A stretch of DNA of 64,000 nt from Pleurodeles waltl (lineage: Eukaryota; Chordata; Amphibia; Caudata; Salamandridae), in contig NC_090447.1 in the NCBI RefSeq assembly GCF_031143425.1, positions 137,039,106-137,103,105 of the forward strand. Direction: 5' to 3'. Under the pieces are notes generated by a model, which had not been told where the DNA came from, ran no database searches, and saw nothing but the letters and a program-made list of their open reading frames with translations. A program made the translations under genes and the position numbers. This document shows positions 33,831-46,900 of the stretch, piece by piece (the stretch's first letter is position 1; each line of letters begins with the position of its first letter).

Positions 33831-34485
33831 GTGACACTTATTTGCAGTCTGCTAGGTTGCATACAGTATGCATGGGTTGAGTTACTTGAGTTTATAAGAG
33901 ACACAAACAAACATTAAGGATATTAAGTTGAAGACAGCAGGAGAACTTTGCTCTTTGGATCATGCTAATGTTTGTAGTTTTTTTTTTTATCACAGGTTTC
34001 AAACCATGCTGAGCTTCGTATGCAATAAAACAAATCCTCCTCTCAGTGAAGTTACAGATTTCTTTTGGTGTAAAGAGTACCAGGCAAGAGATGCTCCTCA
34101 TATTCACATGTTGTTATGAATAAAAGATGCACCAAAATTTGGAACTGACAGTGATGACTTTGTACTGACTGTCACAGAACAGTATGTTATATGCACCATG
34201 CCAAATGACAATGATGATAAGGACCAAAGACAGCACGTTCTATTGTTTCAAATATTGTTGTAGAAGATACAGATGTGAAGGAAAATGTTATACAAGGTGT
34301 TGTTTCCGATTTCCAAGACCTATCATTCCAAGGAAGAGTGAACAGATTTATATCTCCAGTCACACATACACTGGCATGAAATTCACCAAAAATAATCCTA
34401 TCATTTTGAAATTATGGAATGTAAATATAGATATACAGTTTGTTGCCGACAACACCATTGGTGTTGCTCACTACGTACATTACAA
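33810..34485 (+). pseudogene. Helitron Rep (HUH) nuclease domain (decayed)
   Basis: Blocks in order: PTWFVTLICSLLGC, then FQTMLSFVCNKTNPPLSEVT, FFWCKEYQARDAPHIHMLL with the H-I-H metal-binding motif, a YVICTMP segment, CCFRFPRPI and NPIILKLWNVNIDIQFVADN. HUH nucleases nick the transposon end through a tyrosine; the tyrosine region should follow AHYV, just where the LTR-like element has landed. A TGA directly after HMLL and later shifts make it non-functional. Confidence 0.9.
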
Positions 34486-35406
34486 TGTAGTGTAGCCATT
34501 TTCTATAGAGCTTCATGCACGTTAGTTTAACATACTAGGCCGCTGTGCACTTTGCCCTAGATATATTTTATTCAGCTTCGTACTGTTATTTTACAATAAC
34601 CAGTTTTTACGGTCTTGTTTTAATTTCTTCTATCACACTGTTTAGCTTAGTTCAGCACTGTGTTCTCAAATAATGCATTCTTAATCGCCCTGTGCTTCAG
34701 TCAAGGCTACAGTCTGGTACATTGGCGGTAAACAAGAAGTTTTGTCTCCAACATTCGTAGAAAATACACATCCTTACGTAGGGAAATTTTCTTAGAACAT
34801 CTGCGTGTTAGTTATAAAAACACTTTCTAGTCCTAGTACACGTGAAGAGGAAGATTCCAGCCAGATTACAGGCCTTTGGTCATGTATGAGGGTCGATGTC
34901 CTCCCGGGGGAACCTGAAAGGCAGGCTTAGAGCTTAAGATGCTATGCTCGAAAATATAACTTAGAGAGAGAATAATCTAGCGGCACTATTCTTTTGCTTC
35001 ACTCTCATCATTACTATTTTAATATTACTGTGTTGTGTAGTTCTGGTTATTGCAGATCACACTTTGCTATCTAAAATGCAGTTGTTTTATTAAACCAATC
35101 TTTAAATCTTTAAAACGTATACTGCTTCTATTGTCATTTATATATGAGACCGCACTGTGTATGAGAGAACAGGTTGTGACCTGAGTGACCACGACTTCCC
35201 TGAGAAGTATTAATATGTCATGCGCTCGGCTGCCCAGTTGTCTCTCTGTTGGGAGAGATGAGGCACTGCTAGTTAGCCAGAGCAAAACTCGGATTTAGAG
35301 TGACAAGCGTCATCCACTGTGGGTCAGACTCAGTCCCCCACACTGTGAACGATCTTGCCGCTTAAAATCCAGTAGTCTCATTAGGATAATGAGAGCCTAC
35401 GCGACA
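34486..35406 (+). mobile_element. LTR-like insertion in the Helitron (probable solo LTR)
   Basis: It begins TGTAGTGTAGCC and ends CGCGACA, the TGT...ACA form of LTRs, between copies of ACAA (34482-34485 and 35407-35410). It separates the Helitron blocks HYVHYNV and TKSEK, which are adjacent in other Helitrons. It encodes no protein. The ~920-bp length suits an LTR left by recombination; the duplication is short, so this is tentative. Confidence 0.5.
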
Positions 35407-36790
35407 ACAAAATCAGAGAAGACATAGATAGAGGAAATGTGGGAGGAGATTTCAGAAGAAAAGTCTCTAACCAATTAATTGTAAAGCTTCAGCTTGAAAA
35501 TGCTTTTGCATAGCAGATAAGTTCATATGAGTGCTATGACAGGTTGAGCTCAGCTGTTTTGTACTCAAAGTTCAGGGTAATTGTTTTGGTTAGTCTAGGC
35601 CTTGCCAGCATGAGAATGAGAGTCTTGGAATCTTTCCAGAAATTCTAGCAGTTTGATCTGGAGTGTACAGCTATTGTAAAAACAAATATGTTGGATACTT
35701 ACAATCTAAGAAGAATACCACACCTCAAAAACATGTGTCTTTATGAGATTCTGCAACACTCTAGGTACCGAAAACATAGTTTAGGGCAAATATGCTGTAC
35801 TTGGCTGTGACGGTTGTTTGGTTTGATATGCTAAAGGTAGTTTAATAAACCATAGTCAAACTCCTGAGAAACTCCTGAGAAAAAAGAGTTTTTTCACTTT
35901 TGCAACTGTTCAAGGCTTGGCATTATGAAACAGAGTTACTCAGACAGTATGACTACTATGTAGATTCTCTCTATGCTGTAAAAGACAGCATTGAGTGTTC
36001 AATCTTTCCCAACTACCTGAAAATGTTAAATGATAAGGTTGAACAGGAGGAAACAATTGCTACGGAGATAGCAAAGGACAGTCCAGAAAACAGAAATGTT
36101 CTGGACCTCAAAGTCAACATCCTCTTGGACAGCCAATAAATGAAAATGAAGCTGCAATAGCCATGAATAAGGTTGAGACTGCAATGCAACACGCAAGTGA
36201 AGAAACTGTTGATTTGGAACAGTTAGTTGTCCAACTGAATGACACGTAGAAATAAATATATATGTTAGTAAAAGAAAAAGTAAAGTATGGATTCCTCCAC
36301 AAAAAGAATGAATGTAAATGTTTAACATTTAAGACAATTCTATTATATGTCAGCAGTCAAGCTGGCACTAGGAAAAGCTTTTTAATTCAAGTTCTTACTA
36401 CTTACCTAAAGAGGACTACATACTCAATTCTGTTGTGTGTTGTAACAACAGCAAGTGGATTAGCTGCACAGAACATTAAAGGAATTACAAGGCATCTACT
36501 GCTTATGCTACCTGTAGAACATGAGAATACACTGGAGTACCAAAAGTTATCCTGTGTAGCTTGTTATGATGTTTCTAGAGGTTTGCAGAAATTCTAACTT
36601 TTATTTATGAATGAGATGAGCATGGTGTTAAACTTAATTCTTGCCTTTGCTCACTTGAGAATGCAACAGATACTGAAGTCAGAGTATGATGTACTGTTTG
36701 GAGGAAAGCACATAATTGCTTTCGGTGATCTATTACAACTTACCCCTGTGAAAGAATAGCCTGTGTTGAAGACACTTGTGAGAGAACAGA
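35407..36790 (+). pseudogene. Helitron Rep-helicase linker and PIF1-like helicase N-half
   Basis: After the LTR-like insertion the frame resumes with TKSEKT, EEMWEEISEEKSL and HLKNMCLYEIL, typical of the Helitron linker. The helicase follows at 36340-36790: QAGTRKSFLIQVL (Walker A; the second G of GxGKS reads R), TTASGLAAQNIKGITRH, LLMLPVEHENT, then NEMSMV at Walker B where D is replaced by N, and IAFGDLLQLTPV. Frames are broken by stops and shifts. It is cut off by dispersed repeat X. Confidence 0.9.
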
Positions 36791-36794
36791 GCTG

Positions 36795-39700
36795 ATTGCA
36801 GAGGCCCCCTAACGTTTTGCCCCCATTTTCCACTTTTGCTGGTGTTTTCTTGACTCTCATGGTGCCCTGGGTACTGCTAACCAGTCCCAGGGCCTGTGCT
36901 CTGTGTAAAATCAGTATGCAAATTAGGCTAATTATAATTGGCTAAGTCAACCTACCTATAAGTCCCTAGTATATGGTAGGGCATGTAGGTTTAGGGACCC
37001 CAGCATAGGTAGTGCACCCATAGGTGCACTGCTGAGGGGGCCAGTGTAATTTTAAAGGCAGGCCTGCCTTGCTGGCTGCTTTTAAATTAAAGTTATATGC
37101 AAATTCGACTTTGGAATTAAAAGTAGTTCCAAAGTCCTAAACTACATTATCTGTACATATAAGTCACCCCTAAGGTGTGCCCTATGTGCCTTTAGGGCTG
37201 GGTGCCATGTAACCATAAGCAGGGACCTTATACAAATAGTTTTATAAGCGCTAGTGAGGTAAAAACAGCCAAATTAGTTTTTCCCTCATTGTAGTGAATG
37301 GCCTTCATAGGCTAGAATGGGGAGACTTTATTTTAATTTTAAAAGTCCCCTTAAGTGACAGATACAAGAGTTTGGTATCAAATTATTTGTTATAATAAAT
37401 CCCACAACCTCCAGTTGTTGGATTTAATATAACTTGTTCAGGTAAAGAGTTTTAAACTTTACCTGAAAAGTTGCCAATTTCAGCCCTGCATTGTTTTTGC
37501 TGCTGTGCTTTGATTGGCCAGGCTCTGGTAGCCTGGCCAGGCTGTCTTGATAAGGTGTGAAGTGGCCTGGCTTCACACAAAGAGATGTGCCTGTGGGAGG
37601 GGATCTCCCCTCAACAGATGGTGAGGACGGAAGGGGGAGGGCTGCCAAACTGGTCTTCAAAGGCAGAGAAGGACATTTGGAGCAACCCAGCAACACCCCC
37701 CACATCCTGCAACCCCAGACAACTAGGTGCCCCCTTGATTAGATTAGGAGAGGGCAGGAGAGGGGTGTGTTTATGATTTTTAGCCATACCAGTGGGTGGG
37801 CTCAGCCAGAAGTAACCTCCAAAAATCACTTTCAGCCATGATGGATTTTTGAGGAATGTTGCCTCCTGGGATTGATTTTTGCCACACTTCCCAGGAAGTG
37901 TTCATAACAGGGGGAAGGACCCTGCCCCTGATTGGAGAACCAGGACCCCCCTGTTTTTCACCCAGGAGCAAGGATAAAACTGGCAGACCTGCACACACAC
38001 CTCAATTCCCTACCACATCCCTACCGGAAGAACTACAGAAGAAGAAGGACTGCTCTGCTAGACCCCTGGCCTGCACCTTGTACCTGCACTCTGGAGGACT
38101 GCACCAGTTGCACACTTGGGCTTCACCACAAGAAGGACTTTGCCTGGCTTCAACTGGTTCAAGAAGGGACTCCCTCTTTGCTACAGGTGAAAATTTGCTA
38201 ACCAGAGCCCCCTGCAACAACTCCTGAAGAAATCAACCAGCTGTCAAGTGGCCAAAAAGGAGTTTGCGCCAGGTGCATTCTGGGAGTTGTAGTCCATACC
38301 CCCAAGGATCATCTCAGAGCTTCTGGACCCTTGGGGTGACCCCAAAAGAACCTTAAAAGAACATCTGGGAGAAGATCCAGAAGTTTGGAGAAGTTTGGAG
38401 AACTTTTGGAAAAAAGCTCCATAGAGGGACCGACCCGCCACAGCAACTCTAGCCGGCTTGCCTCAATCGCAACCCGGCCTGATTTGCAGGTTCGTCCCGG
38501 TGAAGAAAATCTCCCAAAAAGAGACTAAGGGCCGTATTTATACTTTTTGGCGCACAACTGCGCCAACGCAGTTGTGCGTCAAAAAATTTAACACCGGCTA
38601 ACGCCATTTCAAAGCACCATGCGGGCGCCTTATTTATGGAATGACGTTAGCTGGCGGAGCTGCCTGGTGTGCGTCAAAAAAAATAACTTACACCAGGCAG
38701 CACCGGCGTAGGGGAAAATGGAGCTTGGGCGTCAAAAAATGGGGCAAGTCAGGCTGAGGCAAAATTTTCGCCTCAACTCGATTTGCGCCATTTTTTTTGA
38801 CTCCCAACCCAGGAGTCATGCCCCCTTGCCCAATGGCCATGCCCAGGGGACTTCTGTCCCCTGGGCATGGTCATTGGGCACAGTGGCATGTAGGGGGGCA
38901 CAAATCAGGCCCCCCTATGCCACATAAAAAATAAAAAAAAATACTTACCTGAACTTACCTTATGTTCCCTGGGATGGGTCCCTCCATCCTTGGGCGTCCT
39001 CCTGGGGTGGGCAAGGGTGGCAGGGGGTGTCCCTGGGGGCATGGGAGGGCACCTCTGGGCTCCTTCCGAGCCCACAGGTCCCTTAACGCCTGCCCTGACC
39101 AGGCGTTAAAAAATGACGCTAAAGCGGCTGGACGTCATTTTTTTGGACCCGCCCACTCCCGGGCGTCATTTTTGCCCGGGAGTGTAAATACGGCGCACAT
39201 GCCTCGGAGTCATTTTTTAGACGGGAACGCCTACCTTGCATATCATTAACGCAAGGAAGGTGTCCACGCTAAAAAATTACGCAAACTCCAAGATCTTTGG
39301 CGCTAGACGGGTCTAACGCCAAAGTATAAATATGGAGTTAGTTTTGCGTCGGATTTGCGTAAAAAAAAACGACGCAAATCCGGCGCAAACAGAGTATAAA
39401 TATGCCCCTAAGTCAGAACGTAGGAAGTTGACCGGGACCTCCCAGCCAGCTTATCCGAGGAGGGCTCCAAGGACGTCAGATCAAGATCCAGGTTTGCCCC
39501 GGTCAAAGGATTTTCACCTCGAAAAAACAACTAAGTCCGAAGGTAAAAGTCTCCACCGAGGGCTCCCGCGACGCGTATCCGGAGAAGAGTTCCAGGAGGT
39601 CGGATTGAACTGGCAGGTTCGTCCAGCTGAAGAAAATCTTCAGAAAAATGACTAAGTCCTAAGGTAAACTTTTGACCCAGGCCTCCCGCGAGCCGTAGCC

Positions 39701-40130
39701 GAGCTGGGCTCCATCGCAGTCGGCCTTAAACTTTGACTTTGCCCCGGTCGAGGTGCGACCAGATGCCCAGATTGGCGCTTTTTGTTTCTAGGCGCTGGAA
39801 AACAATAATTCTTTAAAAATTCATATCTCCGGTTCCCCTTATCCGATTTTATTCGTTTTTGTGTCATTTTAAAGATAAAAATATAATCTATTTTTATAAA
39901 TTGGTTTTGGATTTTAAAACTGTTTCCTGTGTTTTATTTACTGTTTTGTGATATTTGAATGCTTTACACTCTGTCTCCTAAGTTAAGCCTTGTCGCATGT
40001 TGCCAAGCTACCAAGGATTGAGCTGGGTTTAATTTACTGAGACCTAACTGGACCTAAGTGGAGGTTAGTGGCCTGTTGCTAAGTGTAGGTACTTACCTGC
40101 CCTTACCAATAACCCATTTTCCAACAACAC
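36795..40130 (+). mobile_element. Dispersed repeat X, copy A, inside the Helitron helicase
   Basis: Starts near gattgcagaggccccctaac and ends near ttttccaacaacactttttc. It splits the helicase between LQLTPV and GTIGNVNIW. It encodes no protein. From 38450 to 39720 it has three or four ~105-bp internal repeats (gcaggttcgtcc, gaagaaaatct, gactaagtcc), interrupted by a 880-bp miniature element. A reversed relative is at 59036-62490. The class is unknown; a non-autonomous LTR-type element is one possibility. Confidence 0.6.
38529..39408. mobile_element. Miniature Harbinger-like element, TSD TAA
   Basis: The ends read GGGCCGTATTTATACTTTTT and, on the other strand, GGGGCATATTTATACTCTGT. They are flanked by TAA at 38526-38528 and 39409-39411, the classic PIF/Harbinger target. 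Inside there are self-complementary gcgcca/tggcgc stretches and no frame. A relative in reverse is at 52374-53183. Confidence 0.85.
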
Positions 40131-40425
40131 TTTTTCATGAAGAATCAAGAAATTATTTGGGAACTATTGGAAATGTAAACATTTGGTTAAACTTCCAATA
40201 CAAGGAACCCCTTAGCAAAATGCACCAGTCCTTTGACATGGAATATGGAAATGTTCTGAAGGATATTAGAATAGGAATTCTCAGAAAAGGGGGGAAATAC
40301 TGTTTGGAAAGTCAGATTATACAGAACTGGTTTCCTTCAAAGATTTCAAAGCATCACTGTGATTTTCCTAAGAGAAAGTGCAAGAATGGGAACAAAGACG
40401 TTATCAAGAAAATAAAATACTGAAA
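40131..40425 (+). pseudogene. Helitron helicase, continued after repeat X
   Basis: The segment GTIGNVNIWLNFQYKEPLS and EYGNVLKDIRIGIL matches the PIF1-like helicase stretch that follows the Walker B region in Helitrons (the NLW...L..NMRQ...DL.Y..LL..IRIG block). The invariant R of MRQ reads H here. The last helicase motifs are not recognisable, so the C-terminus may have been lost. Confidence 0.75.
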
Positions 40426-40439
40426 ATGCCAGTGATGTT

Positions 40440-40897
40440 GTTGGTTACCAGTTGTCAAACCCCTCTGGAGTCAACTGCATGCCAATGTACTTATCAATGC
40501 ACTGTTGTCTTTACCTCATCATGTTAAGGAAATTGAACAGAAGAAAAAGCTAAAAGATTGTGCTCTGCACTCTTTACTTAATTAGAATGCTTGCGCGGTG
40601 ATAGAACTAAAACATATATATTCATCTCATATTAGAGATCTTGTAGATGTGTGCAGTGGATCTGTACACTTCACACAAAACACTCATCAAGATGCACAAG
40701 AATTCGTGATGGCTGTATTTGGTATATTAGAAGAAGAGATGGTACCTATTGATGACTTATGTGGAGTACGTTACTTGAGGCAGCATAAGTGTGAAAACTG
40801 TCCTTTCTCATCAAAAACACAAATCAATTCAGAAAGATTTATATACTTAACTCCACCAGACTGTAAAACTGTCCATTTTTACAAAATGTTTAAATAA
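40440..40897 (+). pseudogene. USP-type (peptidase C19-like) domain, decayed
   Basis: Reading with one shift gives LSNPSGVNC at 40456-40482, then ANVLINALLSLPHHVKE, which fits the cysteine box of ubiquitin-specific proteases (G-N-T-C-Y-x-N-x-x-L-Q). Next comes CALHSLLN, a stop, then NTHQDAQEFVMAVFGILEEE, the QDAHEFL box, and CENCPFSS with ERFIYLTP. After 40900 a degraded VYYNVY segment could be the histidine box (GHY). USPs remove ubiquitin; Helitrons of some groups carry OTU-type peptidases, but this looks like the USP fold. The segment follows the helicase on the same strand, so it probably belonged to the Helitron. Confidence 0.6.
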
Positions 40898-42150
40898 GCA
40901 TCACAGATTAATTCCTATTCAAATTGCACTTTGATTTATCAACTTTGTATATAAGAAGAACTGGCAAATATATTATCCTAATGCTTCAGTGATGCACAGC
41001 ATGTTGAAGTAGATTAGAAACACAAATTACAAATTTTAAAGCTAGACTAATTTCTGTTTCTGGTAAAACATGTACCCGTATAGCTATTATTTTGCATGAA
41101 AGACGAACTATTATATCAGTATACTACAACGTCTATTAAAAAATACTGCTGGGTTGACAGAGTGGAAAAACAGCAATCTTTCATTTAAGCAAAGATTACC
41201 TTTTAACTACCAAATTCCAACCTTCTGTTTCATGAATGGAAATTCTAAGGAGGATTACTACTGAAAAAATAAAATAGTACACTTGCGAGGCTTCTAAAAC
41301 AATGATTGAAGACATCATATGGCCTACCAAAAGTGATGTCTACATTAGAGATTCCAAACCCTCAAATGCAGTTACTCCTGGAACAAAACAACAAAGATAC
41401 CACTAAGTTGAAAACAGACATCACAAACTGAAAACCAGGATAAAAAACTATTTTATGGAGAAAGTTATTGAAGTAAAATAAATTTCTGGAATTTGAGTTT
41501 TTAAAAAGTTGTACCGGATAGACAGAAAGTGATAACAAGAATTTCAGATTCAAACAGCTATTGCAACATCAGCTAAGCAGGTACAAAATTATTAAAAGCA
41601 GAACCCTAACATACTCTCCTCCTGGTTAATAGATGTCCAATTTCTACAATATCACGTGGTCTCCCAGGGTGATGTTTTGACAAGGCTTTCTATATACTGG
41701 TACCCTTCATATTTATTATTATATTATAACAATCTTAATAAAAAATCCCTATATTAAATATATGTTTATTACTTTACATACTAATTATAGGTTAAATAGT
41801 TAATTATTTGTAGTAGGTGCGATACATAGCTTTGTTAATTTACAATAAACTACTATGCAGTTAGAGGTTTTTTTTCTGTAATCTATATGATTGTTTTTTT
41901 CCCCTCACTGTTCAAGGAAGAGTCTCTATATAACACATTGTTTATGGTGTAAAAGTATGGAAGCTGAGAACAGTGGAAAAAGAACACATTTTAATTGCAG
42001 CACATGAAACTATAATGATGAAATTGTTAATATGAAACTTTAACTTCTATTTATGTTTTTTCTCTTTTAACAGACATTAATGCCGTAATGTAGATGACTA
42101 ATTACATCTTTCTTCATTCATAGACCATCTATAAATATATCCAAGCAGAC
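40898..42150. other. AT-rich tail of the Helitron region
   Basis: Many stops in all frames. A possible decayed peptidase C-terminus lies at 41030-41300; then AT-rich sequence leads to the minisatellite at about 42150. I found no clear Helitron 3' hairpin. Confidence 0.45.
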
Positions 42151-43987
42151 ACTGCTACTTACAGTAATACACTGATGCATACACTAACATACCCAAATAC
42201 ACACTGATGCATACACTAACACACCAAACAACACACTGATACATACACTGACAAGCCCAAACTCACACTGATGTATACACAAACGCACCCAGATACACAC
42301 TGATGTATGCACTGACACTTCCAAGCACAAACTGATGCATGCACTGACATACCTAGGCACTCACTGATGCATGCACTAACACACCCAGGCACATACTGAT
42401 AAATACACTAACGCACCCAGGCACCCACCCATGCAAACACTAACACACCCAGTTGCCCACTGATGCATACACTGACACACCCAGGCACACACTGATGAAT
42501 ACACTGACACACCCAGACACACACTCATGCATACAATAACATACCCAGACACACACTCATGCATACACTAAGGCACCCAGGCACACATTCATCGATACAC
42601 TGACACACTCAGGTACATGCTGATGCATAAACTGATACACCCAGACACGCACTGTGATACACACTAACAGATCCAGGCACCCATGTATTCATACACTAAC
42701 ACACCCAGACACATACTGATGCATGTATGCACACACAAGCAGACACAGATGCACACATTGACACACCTAGTCACACATTGATGAATGCACTGGCACAGCC
42801 TGGGATATACTGATCCATACACTTATACACCCATGCACACAGTCATACATACACTGCCAGACCCAAGAACACACATGGATACACTGAGATACCCAGGTAA
42901 ACACTAATGCATACAATGACAAACCCAGAAAATGATTGACTCATACACTGACATACCCCGGCTCAGACACACTGATCACACTCTGACAGAATCAGGCTCA
43001 TGCTAATGCATGCAAAGACACATTCAGGCACACAGCGATGCATACACTGACACACTGAGGCACACTGGCACATACACTGACACACTCAGACACACACTGA
43101 TGTATACACTGACACACCCAAGCACACAGTGATGCATACACTAACATACCTTGGCACACATTGACTCATATGCTAAGATAGATAAGCACGCTGATGCATA
43201 CATAGACCCACCTACCCACACAGCAATCCATACAGTGATACACCCAGGCACACACTGAAGTGTACACTGACATACTCAAACACACACTGATGACATCACA
43301 AATGACATCACTAACACACCCAGATCCACACTGATACAGACACTGAGACACACAAGCACACACTGATATGTACACTGACACACCCAGGTACACACACATG
43401 CATACACTGACACACCCAAGCACAAACCGATGCTTACACTAACATATCCAGGCACATACTCATGCATAAACTGAAGCACCCAGGTACATACTGATGTATA
43501 AGCTTACATACCCACTCAGACACTTATGCATACACTAACACACCTATGCAGACCCTGATGAATATACTAACACACCCAGACATATACTGATGCATAAACT
43601 GACACACCCAGGCAGACACTGATGCATACATTCACATACCTAGGTACACACTGAAGCATACATTCACACGCCCTGGGGCATATTGAGCCATTCACTTAAA
43701 CATCCATGCTCACAGCCATACATTCACTAACCGACCTAGGCATCTGCTCATGCCCAGGTGCCCACTAATGCATATACTGACACACCCAGGCACACACTGA
43801 CTCATACACTGACATACCCTGGCAAAACATGATACATATGCTATCAAACTCAAAAACACTGAGACATACACTGACACACTCAGGCTCAGACTCATACAAA
43901 CTGATACACTCAGACACACTGATGCATACACTGACACACACATGCACACACTGATGCCTACATTGACACAACTAGTCACACACTAAT
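42150..43987. repeat. ~32-bp minisatellite, left part
   Basis: Units approximate acactgatgcatacactgac plus acacccaggcac, with variants actaacacaccca and deletions. Over 50 degenerate units are visible. It resumes at 47677 after LINE 3. The open frames across it (Cys/Val/Ser-rich on the minus strand) reflect the repeat period and are not genes. Confidence 0.95.
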
Positions 43988-46900
43988 TTATGTATGTATG
44001 AATGTATGTATGATGTATTTCTAAAGCACGTTCCGGCCCATAGGCATCGAAGCACTGACAAAGGTGAGAGTGTAGAAGCTCGGAAGAAAAGAAAAGGATC
44101 AGGGTCAGGACCTAACGTGGAAAGAGCCAGGTCTTGACCCGTTTCCTGAAAGTAAGATAATTGTGCTCTTTCCTAAGTTCCAAAGGGAGTAGATTCCAAT
44201 TCTTTGCAGCCATGATAGTGAAGGTTTGTCACCCCACTTCATCTTCTTTGTGCGGGGGACTTGAAGTTGATAGGTGCTAGCAGAACGCAGCAGTCTTTTG
44301 GGTCTATACCATTGTAATTTGGACGTCAGATACTTAGATCCGATCCCATGGGTAGCTTTGTGAGTGATACAAAGAGTTTTAAAAATAATCAGTTGGGCTA
44401 CCGGAAGCCAATGTAAGAGTTTGAGGCTATCCTTAGCGGAAGCCAATCGCGGAAGGTTCAATGGCATTCTAGCAGCAGTATTCTGCATCAACTGCAATTT
44501 ATTGAGGGATCCTTTGTCCAGATTGAGCAGAAGAGCGTTGCCGTAGTCCAATCTGGACAGAACAAGGGCCAGGGTAGCTGTAATTCTCCATTGTTTTTTA
44601 ATATAGAAAAAAACTTTCTTCAGTTTCTTCAGGATCCACATACAGGTTTGGACCGTCTGGTTGACCTGAGGTTTAAAAGATAGATGGTCATCAAAGAGTA
44701 GGCCTAGGTTCCTTGAGGTGGAACCCGGGATGGGGGAATGCCACACTCTTTAGGCCACCAACTCAGGGACCAATGTTCCCTGCTCATACCAAAGCAGAGA
44801 ATCTCGTTTTTTTTGCAATTCAGTTTTAGCCAATTGTCCTTCATCCAACTATTTACAGCTAACATACAGGTGTTAAAACGAGCCACAATTTCCTCCACAT
44901 TTTTATTGATAGGGATGATAAGTTGTGAGTCATCCGCATAGGAGGTAGGGATGAAGCCAAAAGAGCGTATTAGTTCAGCCAGAGGGGCAACATAAACATT
45001 GAATAGAGTAGAGCTAAGAGACAAGCCCTGCGGTACCCCACATGGCAAAAGATAGGCAGGAGATTTAAAATCTCCACAATTCACCGTAGACCACCTGTTA
45101 ATTAAAAAAGATTCAAGGAGCTTAAGGGCTTGATCCTTGACACCTGTCTGATATAATCGTTCTAACAGAATATGGGGTGTGATGGTGTCAAATGCTGCAG
45201 ATAGATCCAACAATATCAGACAGGCACCATGACCCTCATCAACCAATCTGAAAATGGTATCCGATGAAGAGATGAGAGCGGATTCGGTGCTGTGGGATTT
45301 CTGAAATCCATGTTGAGAGACATCTAAGCCCCCCGAATCTAGCAGGAAGTTGATCAATTCTTTATTTTTAAAAAAATCAAAAATTTTGGCTAAGAAAGGG
45401 ACAGAGCTATGGGACACAAATTGGTTAAGTCGTTGCTCTTTCCCGTTTCCTTTTTTTTTTAGAAGAATAATGATGGTCTCTTTCCATGCATTCGGATAAG
45501 TACTGGATGCAAGAATCTCCTGAAAAATGGGAACTAATGCAGATGCCACCAAATCAGGGACCAGTTGGAAAATGGCAGGGGGCAGGGATCTAGCGGTGAG
45601 CCTGATTTGCATTCGTGGATTAGCTTATAGATAACATCATAAGAGGGAGTTTTGAAACTTGAGAGTAGTTGAAGGTTGTCGGGGGCAGCAGGGGGTGGGG
45701 TGAAAGGGAGCTTCATCGTAACTTTCGTTGGTGAAGAATTCCCCTTGGCCTTACAAGAGATGAAGCTCGAATGGATGTTCAGGATTTTACTTTCAAAATA
45801 TATGGCTATTTTATTACAGAAATCCTGAGAGTTCTCCAACACAGACGTGCCAGGAGGAGAAGTTAAAGCGCTGATAACTTTAAACAATTCTTTGGAGGAG
45901 TTGGCAGCCTTTCTAATTCTTGAGGTAAAATAATCTGATTTAGACTTGAAACAAGCCTCTTTGTCGGTTTTTAGAGCACACTTTAAATTTGTTTTCTCGC
46001 TGGGAGTAGGGCTAAGTCTCCAACAGCGCTCCTGTTGTCGGTATTTCCTTTGAAGGAGTTTAAGGTCCTTAGAGAACCATGGTTGGCTAGGTTTTTTTCC
46101 TGTGCGTGGCGCATAAACCTTCAGGGGCTAAAGAGTCAATGGCCGAGCTTATTCCCTGGTTGAGGCGAGCGAGCGGTGGCCGAGTGGACATATTCGGCTC
46201 GTTCCAGCCGTGTTCTAACGCTGTTCTCAGATGTTCAGCTTTAATGCTTTTCCACTGCCTTATCCATTTGTTAGGGGGTTTGAGTATGAGACAAAACTGC
46301 TTTCTAATAAGATTAAAAGTCAAGAGGGAATGGTCAGTCCAAACTAGAGGGGTAGTCGTTAACTCTAACTGTTCCTCAGGACGGGAAAAGATCCCGTCAA
46401 GAGTATGGCCAGCTATGTGCGTAGCTGGACCCGCCTTTAAAATCCAATCCAAAGAGGCCATAAGATTGAGGAATTCAATAACCAGAGGATTGCTAATATC
46501 ATCAAAATGAATATTAAAATCACCTAATAAAATGGCTTTAGGGGCCATAATAAGAGGTTCAAGCGAGCCGGTCCAATTCAGAATGAATTTAGGGAGGGGA
46601 CCAGGAGGACGGTAGATTAGGAGTCCCTCCAAAACTAAAGAATGACCATGTGAGAGTTTAAAAAACATGGTTTCACATACATCTGAGATTAAGCTAGTGC
46701 AGTTCCAAGTACAGATAATAGCCAGTCCCACTCCTCTACCCGTAATCCTATCTAACCTGTAGAAGGAATAGCCTACGGGAGAAGCTTCTCTAAAATCGGG
46801 GTCCGATTCTGGCCTAGCCCAAGTTTCAGTTATGAAAAGGCAGTCTATGTTAGAGTTGGAAATGACTTCACTAATTTCAAATTTATGCTTGGGAAGGGAT

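Larger units (their letters stand above)
32263..41900 (+). mobile_element. Decayed Helitron with nested insertions
   Basis: Order of recognisable parts: N-terminal region, Rep with HUH motif, PIF1-like helicase, then a USP-type peptidase-like segment. All frames carry stops and shifts. It is interrupted by an LTR-like element (34486-35406) and by dispersed repeat X (36795-40130). The outer ends are approximate; I could not identify the 5' TC or the 3' hairpin-CTRR terminus by eye. Confidence 0.85.

Noticed and set aside
42376..43479. Cys/Val/Ser-rich minus-strand frames that resemble keratin-associated or VSG-like proteins
   Set aside because: They are translations of the 32-bp minisatellite in several frames; no start, splice or conservation signal.
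42150..43987. Regularly spaced repeats that might suggest a CRISPR array
   Set aside because: The units are contiguous and degenerate with no unique spacers, and the context is eukaryotic.
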